Source of the DNA: Leptasterias polaris
Lineage: Eukaryota > Echinodermata > Asteroidea > Forcipulatida > Asteriidae
Assembly: GCA_037783415.1 (NCBI GenBank)
Contig: JAZGTN010000086.1
Coordinates: forward strand, 1,044,001-1,108,000
Length of the DNA stretch: 64,000 nt
Direction: 5' to 3'
The notes under the pieces were generated by a model, which saw only the letters and a program-made list of their open reading frames with translations, made no database searches and was not told where the DNA came from. This document shows positions 41,543 to 52,694 of the stretch, one piece after another. Position 1 is the first letter of the stretch, and each line of letters opens with the position of its first letter. Both the position numbers and the translations under genes were made by a program.

Positions 41543-44378
41543 ATGACAATGAATGAATTTTATTTCTCTGTACGGCCTCCACTGAGGCAAAAGAGAACTT
41601 TAAAATTACAGTATAAAAAGTAAATACCAAGGTTACAATTGCAATAAAATAAATTTATTTATAATTAAACAAGAAATATGATTAGATTAATTTAATTAAA
41701 TAGATAAACAACAAAGTAAATAAAGTAGAGGCACCAATAAAAGGAACATGGGGGAAAAAAACTAAAACTTATCCATGATCTTAGAACAAAATGTAGCGAG
41801 GTTTTTGAGTTCTTTATAGTTGGTTGAGTTAAAGAGACACTTCATTTTAAAGGTGTTAGGCCTACGAATGTAATACGGCTTAAGATGCTTGGCTCTATCA
41901 GTGGATGTCGATGGGCATTCAAACAAGTAGTGAAATTCATCACCCAACTTGTCTTGTTGGCACAAGATGCAAACTCGACAATCCCTACTAATGTTTTGGA
42001 ACCTACCAGTAACAATGGGCAGTCTGTGGTTACCACATCTGAATTTACATAAGCTGATGCGCTCTCGCGCATCAAGCTTAGTCAAATAACATTCAAATTC
42101 AAGCACTTCTTTAAAGATTCTATAGTTAACACAGTGGCTGTTTTGTTGAATTTGTGCATTCAGGGTTTGTGACCCGATATCAGATGACCTCAGGTTAATG
42201 GCATTTTTTAACCAAGTCCTATTTATCACAGTTTCGTTGTCCCAGAGGTTTGACATTCCTAGATTATCCAGGGTACTCTTGATCTTTTTCATCCAGGGTG
42301 AACAATAGACATTCTTATCATGGAGTGATTTAAGTAGTCTGTAAATTACATTGGTCAACTTGCATGTTTTACTATTGATAATATTACCCCAGAAATTTAT
42401 CATTCTGTTGTTTACAATCCTGCTGAGACTAGTTCTGCCTAATTCGCCATACACCATACAGTTGGCTGTGCATTTATTCAATTTCAGCAAACGTTTACAG
42501 TACTTCAAATAGAAAGTTTCAATATGGCCAAGATCTTCAAAACCCCATATTTCACATCCAAAAAGCAGCACAGGGGTTACCAACTGATCGAAAAGTTCCA
42601 ATTGTATATCAATAGGCAGACAAAGTTTCCTTGATTTAGTTATAAGGCTATACATTGCTTTCCTAGCCTGATCAACCTGTTTGGATTTGGCCTTATTGAA
42701 CTTATTATTATAGTTGAAACAAGTTCCCAGGTAAACATAGTCGTCTACTACATCAATTTTAGAACCATCCATCTTAAATACAGGGTACTTTTTAACTTTT
42801 CCTCGTGAAAAAATAACCACATTAGTCTTACATGTATTTACAGTGAGGCCCCAAAGAACACAGTATTCATGAACAGCGTTCAAAGCTCTCTGAAGATCAT
42901 CAGCAGTCTCTGCCATTATAATTGTATCGTCAGCATACAATAACGTGAATAATTTAAGAAAGACTTCAACATCGTCATCACTTAGGTGACAATTTATATC
43001 GTTGGATAAACCTTGTAACCCATTGTAATGTTTACTGATAAATTGCTCAAAGTCATTCAAATAAATAGCAAACAACAATGGGGAAAGGTTTTCACCTTGT
43101 CTTACCCCTATATTGCAGTCAAAAAAATTGGACTTTCCATGGTCATTGACAACACAAGATTTAGCTTGTTCATACATGTTATAAATAACAGTAATAATTT
43201 TCCCATTAATGCTAATAGCAATTAACTTTGACCAAAGGTAAGTTCTATTAATAGTGTCAAAAGCCTTTCTGTAATCAATAAACGCACAATAAACTCGCTT
43301 TTTGTTGTTCAGATAAAGATCAATAATTGAGTGCAACACAAAACCATGATCCATTGTCGAATAACCTTCGCGAAACCCAGCTTGTTCTTCGCCAAGGGTT
43401 CCTGTGTTTTCTAAGAATACACGAAGTCGATCATTTATGACCGAGGTGAACAGTTTACCAATGCAACTAAGCAGGGTTATCCCCCTGTAGTTATCAGGAT
43501 CAGATGGAGAACCCTTTTTCTTAAAAATTGGTTTAATTAGTCCAATGGTCCATTCTGATGGAACAATACCGGTTTCCAGGACAATATTAAACAATTTCAC
43601 AATTAAGATCACAATACAGTCTGGGCTATTTTTAATAAACTCGTTAATGATATGATCATTACCACTTGCTTTGTTGTTTTTGAGTCTTTTTATTTGAGTC
43701 TTAATTTCTTTCTCAGAGAAGGCTCTGTTGATTTCTTCATTGATAGAATGATTGATTGTACGTGGGTCAAAATGTTGTGTTTTGTTTGAATCCGGATCTT
43801 GGTTGAGTTTACTGAAATACTCCATGAAAGTTTGAATATCGATGTCGCCTGACTTTTTATTCTGACTGCATGAAGCATTGTTTAAGATCTTCCAATAATC
43901 TTTTGGCTTGGAGCACTTCAAATTACGCAGTTTTTTGACAAAATCCTTATTAAATTGCTTCTTTGTCTTGACAATACTTTTCTTATAACGTTTGCTTATT
44001 TCAAGAAAAATATTCTTGGAATCATCAGTTTTGAATTTCTTGAGATTTCTCTTGGCTTTGAAATAATCAGATCTTAATTTTTCACAATTCTTGTCAAACC
44101 AGGGTTGATTGTGATTAACACGTTTGATTTTAGATGGACTTTTTCTTTTAATGATCTTAGCTACACCAGTACTCAGGGCTGGAGAAAGGAAAACTTTACA
44201 CAAATTGCCTGCAAGTTTGTCAACTAACCCCTGATCCACATTTTCTGGGTTGACAGATTGAAGCAAATCATTAAAATTATCCAAGTCATCATTACTGAAA
44301 CCACTTTGATACAGGCCCGATGCAGAATGGTCCCACTGAATTTTAAGTGAAGTGTTTGTTGATGGATGACTGTTGAAC
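41543..44378 (-). mobile_element. 5'-truncated LINE with long RT ORF
   Basis: Insertion bounded by TTGCA on both sides (41,538-41,542 and 44,379-44,383). Copy 2 has an empty site TTTGCAGCATTTTC at about 63,581. 3' end on the - strand is ATTCATTCATTGTCATTG. The 5' truncation is inside coding sequence; the endonuclease domain is missing. Confidence 0.88.
41762..44284 (-). CDS. LINE reverse transcriptase, 840 codons, N-terminally truncated
   Basis: Non-LTR reverse transcriptase on the - strand. RT blocks in order: DNYRGITLLSCIGKLF (~residue 264), EEQAGFREGYSTMDH (~299), FIDYRKAFDTINRTYL with catalytic Asp (~335), GVRQGENLSPLLFAIYLNDF (~393), LLYADDTIIMAE with the YADD box (~448), then thumb VDDYVYLGTCFN. 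The C-terminus has CRVCILCQQ...DEFHYLFECP, a CxxC...HxxxxC zinc-knuckle-like motif. The listed start is a TTG; coding sequence runs on upstream (KIQWDHSASGLYQSGFSNDD) to the truncation near 44,378, so no true start exists. Uninterrupted over 840 codons, which suggests a young insertion, but without an endonuclease it is unlikely to move itself. LINE clade not assigned. Confidence 0.88.
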   Translation of the reverse strand: MDNFNDLLQSVNPENVDQGLVDKLAGNLCKVFLSPALSTGVAKIIKRKSPSKIKRVNHNQPWFDKNCEKLRSDYFKAKRNLKKFKTDDSKNIFLEISKRYKKSIVKTKKQFNKDFVKKLRNLKCSKPKDYWKILNNASCSQNKKSGDIDIQTFMEYFSKLNQDPDSNKTQHFDPRTINHSINEEINRAFSEKEIKTQIKRLKNNKASGNDHIINEFIKNSPDCIVILIVKLFNIVLETGIVPSEWTIGLIKPIFKKKGSPSDPDNYRGITLLSCIGKLFTSVINDRLRVFLENTGTLGEEQAGFREGYSTMDHGFVLHSIIDLYLNNKKRVYCAFIDYRKAFDTINRTYLWSKLIAISINGKIITVIYNMYEQAKSCVVNDHGKSNFFDCNIGVRQGENLSPLLFAIYLNDFEQFISKHYNGLQGLSNDINCHLSDDDVEVFLKLFTLLYADDTIIMAETADDLQRALNAVHEYCVLWGLTVNTCKTNVVIFSRGKVKKYPVFKMDGSKIDVVDDYVYLGTCFNYNNKFNKAKSKQVDQARKAMYSLITKSRKLCLPIDIQLELFDQLVTPVLLFGCEIWGFEDLGHIETFYLKYCKRLLKLNKCTANCMVYGELGRTSLSRIVNNRMINFWGNIINSKTCKLTNVIYRLLKSLHDKNVYCSPWMKKIKSTLDNLGMSNLWDNETVINRTWLKNAINLRSSDIGSQTLNAQIQQNSHCVNYRIFKEVLEFECYLTKLDARERISLCKFRCGNHRLPIVTGRFQNISRDCRVCILCQQDKLGDEFHYLFECPSTSTDRAKHLKPYYIRRPNTFKMKCLFNSTNYKELKNLATFCSKIMDKF

Positions 44379-44803
44379 TTGCAGCATTTTCAAAATCCAT
44401 AAAGTTAAGAACGATTAAAAAAATAGAAAAAATACTTTGGAAAAAATACTTTGGAAAAATTATTATTATTCAGACTTTAAATCATTTCATAAGAACCTAT
44501 ACGGTTGTTCGTGCCCTAATTATTTTAAACAATGCTGCTGGGTGTCATTTGGTGTACCATTCAATGTAGGATAAATTTACAGACAATTTTATCAAAGACA
44601 TGCGACTGTACTAATTGATGCCAGGTTCAATTTCACGGATATTTTGCGGATATTTTTTGAAAGGCTCAGAAGAACGCATTATGAGCACATCAATGTTCCG
44701 ATATTTCGTTATACTAGTTGTGTGATAAAAGACATTATTCACCACATGCACACAGTACAGTGGGAGGGGCACCTGACCAGCCCGCCGGCAGTAAGGATAA
44801 AGT
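44379..44803 (+). repeat. Duplicated block E, copy 1
   Basis: Direct match to 63,580-64,000 (AAATCATTTCATAAGAACCT; AGGCTCAGAAGAACGCATTA); copy 2 runs off the window. Confidence 0.9.
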
Positions 44804-44809
44804 AATGTC

Positions 44810-46150
44810 TACATGAAGTTTAGAATGTCACCAATTACATGCAACTCGCTCCTGGCACTGGGCACGATTGGCATTTGGCTTATTTGGGTCCTAGGTCGCA
44901 TAAACCTGTGACCAATGGGAGGTCTCAAGTTCAAAAGAAAATGTTTTTGGTATTTGCCACCAAGGCGGGAAACCCTCATTTCGGCTCAGATTTTCAAAGT
45001 CACTGTTCGGAAAATTAACCCATACACCCTCCTTGGTTTAGGAGTTTTCATAAACAATCCTTGACATCATTTGTATATTTGGGCATTTTGATATAACTAT
45101 TATTTATTTTGAGAAGCGGAATGCCACTGCCTCAGTTTTAACAAAGTTAGTTTGCATTTAAAGTTTTTTTTAACTTGAGATTATTTAAATAATCTACAAG
45201 GTTTTCTTATCTCACCACGAACAAAGATATTGACAAATTAAAGGGGTATGTAGCTTAGTTGGCAGAGCGCCGGAACGTTTCCGGAGGACGTTGGTTCAAA
45301 AACCGCTCTAGTCAACTTTTGCTTTGTTCAATCTCAAATCATTCAACAGTTTATATTTTGTGAACACTGTAGCTAGCACCCCATCGTTCAGGAGGGGCTA
45401 ATATTCCGACGGTATAATGTACAAGGGCTGGAAACACTCCGAGTGCAGTTTAAGAACGTTTATTGTGCTTTAACACTTTAACCTGTCAGTGCTTAATATT
45501 TATAATAATGATTTTTGAGGATAACCGTTTGCACAATTATTTTTGGTAGTAAACATCTAAGCAAAATTTGTGAAAACTTGCCAAGTTTTTAGGGACAAGC
45601 ATGCCCCGCATGTTTGTTGGCAAGCGGGCCAACATTTATTGGCAAGTATGCCTGGCTCTAGGTAACACCAAAGAGCAAGGAACAGAACACTAAGCGTGCC
45701 GAGGAATTTTTCGGGCCAGTAATGCCCAGTGTTTGAGGGAAAGCATGATCTACGCTTTGTTGTTAATATTAGGGGCAAAACCCCCTCCATTTATATAATT
45801 GAGGATTTTTAATGCAGCCTTTTGCCCAAGTTTGAATTGACAAAACGTGCTGAATTAAATACAGTGACGTTGTTAAAATGTGCCTAAAATAACAACAAAG
45901 TTTCGTTGATTGCTTATCTGTGAACTGTCTTAGAAAAGTAAGAGTATAGCTTCACAACCTAACCTTGTTACCAGAATATTATTTCCTTCGTGTGCTAATC
46001 GTCTGACCCCCAACCCCCCACCCCCAAACATTTCTCACAGAGACGTTCATAAAAAGGGAAGAGAAAGTGCGTTTTTGAGTCTTTTGCTTGTTATACGCTT
46101 ACACCTTTGTAAATGCTTTTTATGGAGAGGTATTGTTTTTTGACAGTATT
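44810..46150. other. Intergenic, nearly featureless
   Basis: No gene recognised. Contains only the family B SINE at 45,241. I looked for the last exon of the - strand gene at 46,161-47,617 here and did not find a convincing one. Confidence 0.4.
45241..45380 (+). mobile_element. tRNA-derived SINE, family B
   Basis: A-box region TAGCTTAGTTGGCAGAGC and degenerate B box GGTTCAAAAACC; body AACTTTTGCTTTGTTCAA shared with 21,965-22,092. Confidence 0.65.
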
Positions 46151-46160
46151 TATGGCTTAC

Positions 46161-46339
46161 CGTCTTTTGCATCCCGCCAGATGATTGAGTTGCTGTGTGT
46201 GCTGTACAGTATGACAGGATACCGGTTGAATGACCTCTCCCATGAGCAATAGCCCTTGTTATCTACCACCACCAGCCAGCCATGATTGACGTGACATCCA
46301 CCGTTGTTCCTATTGATGTAGAACCGCCGCTCCCATGAA
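46161..46339 (-). CDS. Secreted-type protein, downstream exon
   Basis: Acceptor CATACAG, donor GTAAGC (on the - strand). Encodes SWERRFYINRNNGGCHVNHG, WLVVVDNKGYCSWERSF and NRYPVILYSTHSNSIIWRDA. The pattern RRFxINRNNGGCxxxxGWLVV...CxWE...PxILYS recurs, as I recall, in uncharacterised secreted proteins of marine invertebrates, with conserved Cys pairs; I know no assigned function. Phase 2 in, phase 1 out. No terminal exon found. Confidence 0.55.
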
Positions 46340-47444
46340 CTGTATGGTTTGTGCGAATACAATAAATATAGATAATACTAGGTCAGTAACCAAACACAGT
46401 GGCAGAAGCATCCACCACCATTAATATAATTTGATTTGAAGTTTATTCGTATATTTCCTGGAAGTATCGCCCTAGAAAAGCTTTTATTAAAATTTGTTAC
46501 CTGCTCTATCGAATTGAGGAATGTCTCGGAAATTTTGAAAATTGAGTTATGCATACCATGTTAACAAGTAACTCACTCGCTTTCCAGCAATACCATTATT
46601 ATTTCCGTAGCTTATTCCAACCCGAATTTATCGGGCAGTGAAGAAAGTCTACCAGTTAATGTCACTTCCATTTTTTTACGACGTGTTTATTTAGATAATC
46701 GTTTTTAACAACAGCTAGCTATATTGTAGATATGCGTACAAACATGCTCAAGAAAACGTTTTTGGTGTGGATTTATTCATCTTTTCATTTAAAGGTAAGA
46801 CAACGACAAGAAAGAACAAGTTTTGCTTAACCTCATACCACCGAAATCGTGTAGTGTTTTTTCATGATTTTCGATTGTCAACAACTTTTGTATGGCGAAT
46901 TACACGTAAACTTGATTTCCGAGACATTTCTTATTTCGATAGAGAGGGTCACATTGTCAAGTAAAATCCAAACAATAATGAGTTTTCAGTTTGTGTTCGC
47001 TGTTTCCCTACATTGGTTGGACATTCAGTCGGACTTCTAGATCTCGGCTACATCAATGCTCAGAAACGCAACGCAATCGATGTTATTTTCCGGTTTTTTT
47101 TACCGACAAAGATAAATGCTTAGTCTTTGTCACACAATACAAAACAAATGAAAATATGACTACTTTATGTTTGCACTTAGTTTTACTATTTGTCAGTCAA
47201 TGCACAATAATTTATTGGTGGATAAGTGTTAATAACTCACATTAGAAATGGATTACCACACAATAACCTACTCCCACACTGTTATACAAATATCTGCTGC
47301 TTTGTGAAGCAGAGATGCTTTACTTCTACAATTCTACAGCATTATGTTTTGCATTATCATTATTCTGAATAAAATTGTCGATTTAGAGTAAAGTCAGAAT
47401 ATTGTCAATTATTGCTTGTTTCGTAATTTGGAAACATAATATAC

Positions 47445-47617
47445 CTCGACACATGTCCCTTACTAGAGAAGTAACTCGTAGAGGCCGTTGTTGTCAGGTC
47501 ACTCCATGGAAAGGATAAAAGCCGCTCCTTGGCGAACCAGCTCGAAATGTCTGAGTCTGTTACATTGAATACCAATTCAACTTTGACCCCAGTCTGGTCA
47601 TACAAGGACAGCTTGAC
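47445..47617 (-). CDS. Secreted-type protein, upstream exon
   Basis: Acceptor CCTCTGTCCAG after a long pyrimidine tract; donor GTATAT. Encodes VKLSLYDQTGVKVELVFNVT, then DSDISSWFAKERLLSFPWSD and SYFSSKGHVSR. Leaves in phase 2, matching the exon at 46,161-46,339; together they give the family order VxLY...WFxxxRLxxSPWxDL...YF...RRFFIN. The signal-peptide exon was not found in the window. Confidence 0.55.
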
Positions 47618-47885
47618 CTGGACAGAGGTTTCAAAGTTGAAACAAAACAATGGAAAACAAAGTTTTAGGGATTGCACCATAGGAACTGGAGCGTCACAGA
47701 ACGCTTCACGAGAAGAAACCGACCACAAGCTCGTAATTTACGACGTTAAATTCGGCCATACTCGTGCATTTAAGCGTAATTTGTCTCATCGGGTTTCATC
47801 TATTTAAATATTTTTTTATTTTTTTATTTTTACTGTTGGTGGTGGGGGGGGAGTGGTCGTGAACTTTTCCCCCCAAATTAGGCCT

Positions 47886-47970
47886 GAATAAATTACCTAT
47901 GAGTTATATGCCTGATGAAGGGGCAACTGTTGCCCCTTCATCAGGCATATAACTCATAGGTAATTAATTC
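47886..47970. repeat. 85-nt near-perfect palindrome, 42-nt arms
   Basis: Left arm ends CCTGATGAAGGGGCAAC, right arm begins GTTGCCCCTTCATCAGG, separated by one T; a single mismatch lies near the outer end. Flanked by A/T-rich DNA after a G run at 47,844. Confidence 0.93.
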
Positions 47971-48355
47971 AGTGTTTTTTGAAGAATTACACCAAGGCAA
48001 ATTTTGACCTTCCGGTACGACCGGAAGTAAAGGTCATGTGAATTTGGCGTTAACATTTCAAATGTTGCCCGTGTCTTTATCTATCATATGCCTAAATATG
48101 AATACTATAGCTGTAATATTCAGAGACATACAGGCATTGGCGCGAGGTCACTTTTTGAACCTAAATGGCTTGTAACTTGACACCCGATGACGTAATCGTG
48201 ACGTCACAACGTACTCGGCTTCTGTTAGATATGTTCTAACTTCACATAAAGTTTCAAGTTGATCAAAGGTTCGCAAGTATGCGTTTGCCTGCGGACAAAG
48301 CTCGGGGAGAAGAATAAGCAAAACAAAGAAAAGACCAAAAAAAAAAAAAAAAAAA

Positions 48356-48434
48356 GGGTTGTTCGGGCGTAAGGCCCGAACACCTAAAAACGAACAAAAA
48401 CAAAGAGTTGTTCGGGCGTAAGGCCCGAACACCT
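48356..48434. repeat. Two direct copies of a GTTCGGGC/GCCCGAAC hairpin
   Basis: GTTGTTCGGGCGTAAGGCCC followed by GAACACCTAA occurs at about 48,358 and again at about 48,411. Each folds as an 8-bp stem with a GTAAG loop. An A run of ~19 precedes the first copy. Confidence 0.85.
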
Positions 48435-48714
48435 AATAACGTATAATGCGCTTTACATGACTTATGTATAAGCCCCTATTATAGGGTGCATCACACTCAT
48501 TAAGCTTGTTTAGCAACTGATTCTAAACGCCAACTTTTCAGAAATGCTCAACAACGTTTAATAGTCTCTCAGCCTCTTTAAAAATATTTTATGATAAACA
48601 AACTTTGTCTTTCTTTTTTAATTTTTGCTAGTCTGTAAGTCGTTTGGGTTTTGAGCTATAGGCTCGTCCAAAAATAAAACCACCCCTGACGACTAAAAAA
48701 ACCTGTTATTTTTA

Positions 48715-49065
48715 GAGGGCTAGTGTACCCCCAAATGCTCCAGGTAGAAAGTCAACAACCCCAGGGGCACAATATTGGACCATTTTTCAACAATCCGTAA
48801 GAGCCATGACTTTTAAATCTTTGACTCAGAGAAACAAGGTTGTGTGTATTTCATAATAATTACTAATGAGGCCGGCCCCGTGCATGAGTTTCTCACTATT
48901 TAGTGTGGTGCAACCCTATATTTTAATGTCCTTCGGAGCGGTGGTTCCCATTGTTCAGTTTTAATAACACTGCACGATACCGTTTTGGAAATTCTATAGC
49001 GGAAGCCTAAATTAAATAATGCGGCAATGGCTGTGGTTTTGTTTTATTTTCTGTTTTCCTTTTCT
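48715..49065 (+). repeat. Dispersed repeat, copy 1 (flanks the decayed LINE region)
   Basis: Direct match to 52,318-52,670 (AGTCAACAACCCCAGGGGCA, ATGAGGCCGGCCCC, CCTTCGGAGCGGTGGTTCC). Confidence 0.88.
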
Positions 49066-49123
49066 TTTCATTATTGACTTTCTGTATAGGACCAAACAAC
49101 CGGCAGTCATTTAAACCATCCCC

Positions 49124-49133
49124 CTCTCCCCCC

Positions 49134-49173
<40 letters not shown>
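49124..49173. repeat. C run plus CT dinucleotide repeat
   Basis: About 18 C residues followed by about 15 CT units. Confidence 0.95.
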
Positions 49174-49175
<2 letters not shown>

Positions 49176-49241
49176 GTAAACCAGACGAGGCTTTAATTTA
49201 ACTTTAATCAGCTTTGCCAATGTCTGGGCAAAACAAACAAT

Positions 49242-49397
49242 AATGAATTTTATTCAACTTTTGAGTGTCTTTGTTTGTGTTGGTTTGGTCAATGCATCGA
49301 CTGAAATTTGCCCTACCGGTGAGCCCTACGACGGGTTATGTTACTTCGGGGAGTCTCCGGGGTCTGATGGTTTCAGCTTTGAATTGAATTGTTAACA
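49242..49397 (+). CDS. Possible signal-peptide first exon of a secreted protein
   Basis: ATG at 49,242 encodes MNFIQLLSVFVCVGLVNAS, a good signal peptide, then TEICPTG. A consensus donor (GGTGAG) occurs right after the codons ICPT, as in many secreted-protein first exons. If unspliced, the frame continues EPYDGLCYFGESPGSDGFSF to a stop at 49,395-49,397. No second exon found; the decayed LINE starts ~60 bp on. May be an orphaned exon. Confidence 0.35.
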
Positions 49398-49454
49398 TTC
49401 TTTTTCTGGGATTTGTCTTGGTTTTTATTGCGGCCTCTGATTTTTTGATGCGAA

Positions 49455-51180
49455 ACAGGAAAATTCTCAGTTACCCAGCAATATGGGATTATCACCCTGC
49501 TACCAAAAGGATATAATCCCCGTCAAATGTTTAATGGAGACCCATTTCTTTATTAAATATTACGTACAAACTGGTCTCTTCTTGTAATAGCATAGAGAAA
49601 TAAGACTAACCTTCTATTATACATGAACTATCAAAAGGGCTTTTTACAAAAACGCTATAGGGGAAAACATTTCGTTTGGTGTACGATTTTCTCAACTACC
49701 CAGATAACACAAAAATTCCTGGTATGTTTCTGTTATTTGATTTTGAAAAAGCCTTTGATTCGGTCTCCCACGACTTCATTTCATCAGATTCTTGAGCTGT
49801 TCAATTTTGGTCCTTCAATTCAGAAATGATTTCAAGTTCTGTAAAACGGTGCAAAAGCCTATGTAGGCCCTACTGGTGAATGATTTATTGTCAGAATCTT
49901 TTCAAATTGAGCGCGGTTGCCGGCAAGGAGACAGCCAAAGCCCTTATTTGTTCTTTTTCGGAGCTGAAATTCTTGGGAAAATTGTGCATAGGGACACAAT
50001 TCTGAGTGTGTTACGGTGGGTGTGAGTTCCGAATACAGGCTTTCTCAATATGCAGACGACACTGGTGTTTTTTTTAGACGGGTCAGAAAATTTTCTTAGC
50101 TGAGCTTTTAAGCTTTTAGAGGATTTTGCTCAGTGTCGGACCTTAAAGTCAATAATATTGGTAAAACTAATGCAGTATGGATCGGCGGTAACAAGGGCCG
50201 ACAAAGGTGTTTGTTCTGATATTAATATCAACTGGGCCGATCCCCAAGAAAGTTTTAGAGCTCTCGGCATTGACTTTTCCACTAACCTGGACAGTATGGT
50301 TGATATTGATAATTATAACAGGGTTTCAACCTCCATTGAAAGTTTAAATGCAATGGTCTAAACGTAACCTTACAGTGTTGGGTAGAGTTACTGTTGTGAA
50401 ATCTCTCCTTTTGTCTTAGCTATACCTTTTTATTTCAACACTCCCCAATCCTCCGAAATTATTTACTAAGAATCTTCGATTCTGAGTTGTATAAGTTGAT
50501 TTGGAAAGGGGTTCAAATGATTCAAGACTACAGCCAAGGTTGGGTTGAAATGGTGGATCTCCGTTCTTATTCTAGTACTCTCAACAAGTGTACATGGATT
50601 GGCAGGCTGGTACGAACAGAGACTCATGGTTGGACTTCCCTGTTCTTGTTAATATCCAATCTCCAAAATTCACTTTGTCTGGAAGTCGGCCATCCAAGTA
50701 TCGCTCGAACATTAAAGAGGGCTGTTCACCATAATCGTTTTTGAATAGATGTTCTTACTGCCTGGGGTTCTTACGTATATACAATTCACAAGCCTGTTAA
50801 TGACTCCTCAACTAGTGTTTTATGGTACAATTATAAAATTAGAGTTAATCAAAACTGTGTTCATTACAAACTTTGGATTAATAAGGGAGTTGTCTGTAGT
50901 GTTTGATCTTCAAGATGAAAGGGGAGACTTTCTAACCATGGTGGACTTTATATCTAAATTTGGTGTTAAGACTAATAATTCGTTGAATACGGAGGGATAA
51001 TTAAGGCAATTAAAATCCTTTGGTACACCGTTGATGGGTTCTGGCAGCAGGGCAATCTGCTTCCCTTTCATTCCATTCAATCGTAGGCTACTATTGAAGG
51101 ATAAAAAAGGCTCCAACTGCATTTACAACTGTCTTACGTGTGCTTAAAAAGGAGTCTATTCACCGCTAAGTGGGAAACAA
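49455..51180 (+). pseudogene. Decayed L1/Tx1-type LINE reverse transcriptase
   Basis: Several frameshifts and stops. In order: QQYGIITLLPKGYNP, GFLQKRY, LLFDFEKAFDSVSHDFI, FQIERGCRQGDSQSPYLF, YRLSQYADDTGVFF, FRALGIDFSTNLDS and QDYSQGWVEMVDLRSYS. All RT landmarks of the L1/Tx1 group appear in their normal order. Non-functional. Confidence 0.85.
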
Positions 51181-51454
51181 AATTGAGTGAACAGGTTCAT
51201 ATTAAACTGCATTTTTTCCACATTTGGTTGTTTGTCAAATGTACAGCTTAAAATTGTCATTATAGTCCGAAAATTGCAATCGAAACAGGATTTTAAAGCA
51301 ACCAATTTTTCGTTTAGCATTTTTTCCTCCAAATTGTTAAAAAACATGCTCCAGATTTTACAAATCAATCTAATTTTTCTAAGCTAAAAATTAAAAAAAT
51401 GCATAAATTTCAATCAGTTATTTGTCAACAATATAACGCACATTTTTGTCATGT

Positions 51455-51778
51455 TTGAGTTCCAAGGGATAAACAAATCTATCTTCTGCTCTTTTTTCGC
51501 TTGGTTTGAGTAGCAAAGGATAAACAAATATATCCCTTCCACTTTTCGGCTAGGTTTGAGGAACAAGGGATAGAAAATTCTATCCCCTCCTCGTTTCGGC
51601 TAGGTTTGAGGAACAATAGATAGACAATTCTATCCCCTCCTCACTTCGGCTCGGTTTGAGGAACAAGGGGTAGAACATTCTATCCCCTCCTCTTTTCTGC
51701 TGGATTTGAGGAACAAGGGATAGTAAATTCTATCCCCTCCTCCTTTCGGCTGGGCTTTAAGGAACAAGGTATAGAAAA
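51455..51778. repeat. 50-bp minisatellite, ~6.5 units
   Basis: Unit contains TTTGAGGAACAAGGGATAGA and TTCTATCCCCTCCTC, with the inverted short motif GGGATAG/CTATCCC in each unit. Successive units start at 51,553, 51,603 and so on. Confidence 0.9.
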
Positions 51779-51789
51779 AATTATCCCCT

Positions 51790-52310
51790 ATGGTTAATAA
51801 CAAATAAATAAATAAATTATAACCACTCAAACCACAAAATAAACTAAAATGTAACTAAAAAGGTGTGCGTATTTTTCTGTGATGTTATGATGCAATAATA
51901 GTTTTGAGTACAAAACGTGGCAAATTGTTTTGCTAACAAAAAGGAATAAATCAAAAGACTGTTAAAAATATTGTTTGAAGTGCACCAGTTTCTAACTTTG
52001 TTCCTCCAGCAATATTTTATTGAGAAAAACAGCATGATTTTAAAATTGTTGAGACAACTTCTAGAAAAAATGCTATATATTACAAATTAAAAATTGAAAT
52101 GTGAAAAATTGTAGTTAAAAATGAACCTGTTAGCGTTAAACTCACTAATTCCAGGTGGATGGTACTTGGCAACATTCCATTTAGCGTTATAAACGATACG
52201 AGACTACGATGGTTTTTAATATAGATTAGTCCACAGAGTTTTCTTGGCGTAAACTCATTCTTGACTCAATCTTGACTCTCAAAAATGACCCTAAAAACTT
52301 TTAGCAAAAA
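51790..52310. other. AT-rich sequence, nothing recognised
   Basis: No exon, element end or RNA gene seen. Confidence 0.5.
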
Positions 52311-52317
52311 TTGTCAC

Positions 52318-52670
52318 TTTTAAGCAGGGCTGCTGTACCCCCAAATGCTCAAGGTTGACATGGATGAAAGTCAACAACCCCAGGGGCACAATATTGGACC
52401 ATTTTCAACAATCCGTATAAGAGCCATGACTTTTAAATCTTTGACTCAGAAAAACAAGGTTGTGTGTATTTCATATTACTAATGAGGCCGGCCCCATGCA
52501 TGAGTTTCTCACTATTTAGTGTGGCGCAACCCTATATTTTAATGTCCTTCGGAGCGGTGGTTCCATTGTTCAGGTTTAATAACACTGCGCGATACCGTTT
52601 TGGAAATTCTTTAGCGGAAGCCTGTAAATGAAATTATGCGGCAATGGCTGTGGGTTTTTTTCTCAATTTT
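52318..52670 (+). repeat. Dispersed repeat, copy 2
   Basis: Second direct copy of 48,715-49,065. Confidence 0.88.
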
Positions 52671-52694
52671 TGAATGTTCTGTGCACGGACAAAC

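Noticed and set aside
45241..45320. tRNA gene
   Set aside because: A- and B-box-like sequences are present but the cloverleaf is broken and the same head recurs with a SINE body at 21,965-22,092.
45557..45790. 77-codon - strand Cys-rich ORF as the last exon of the secreted-type gene
   Set aside because: The sequence does not continue the family pattern and no phase-1 acceptor fits.
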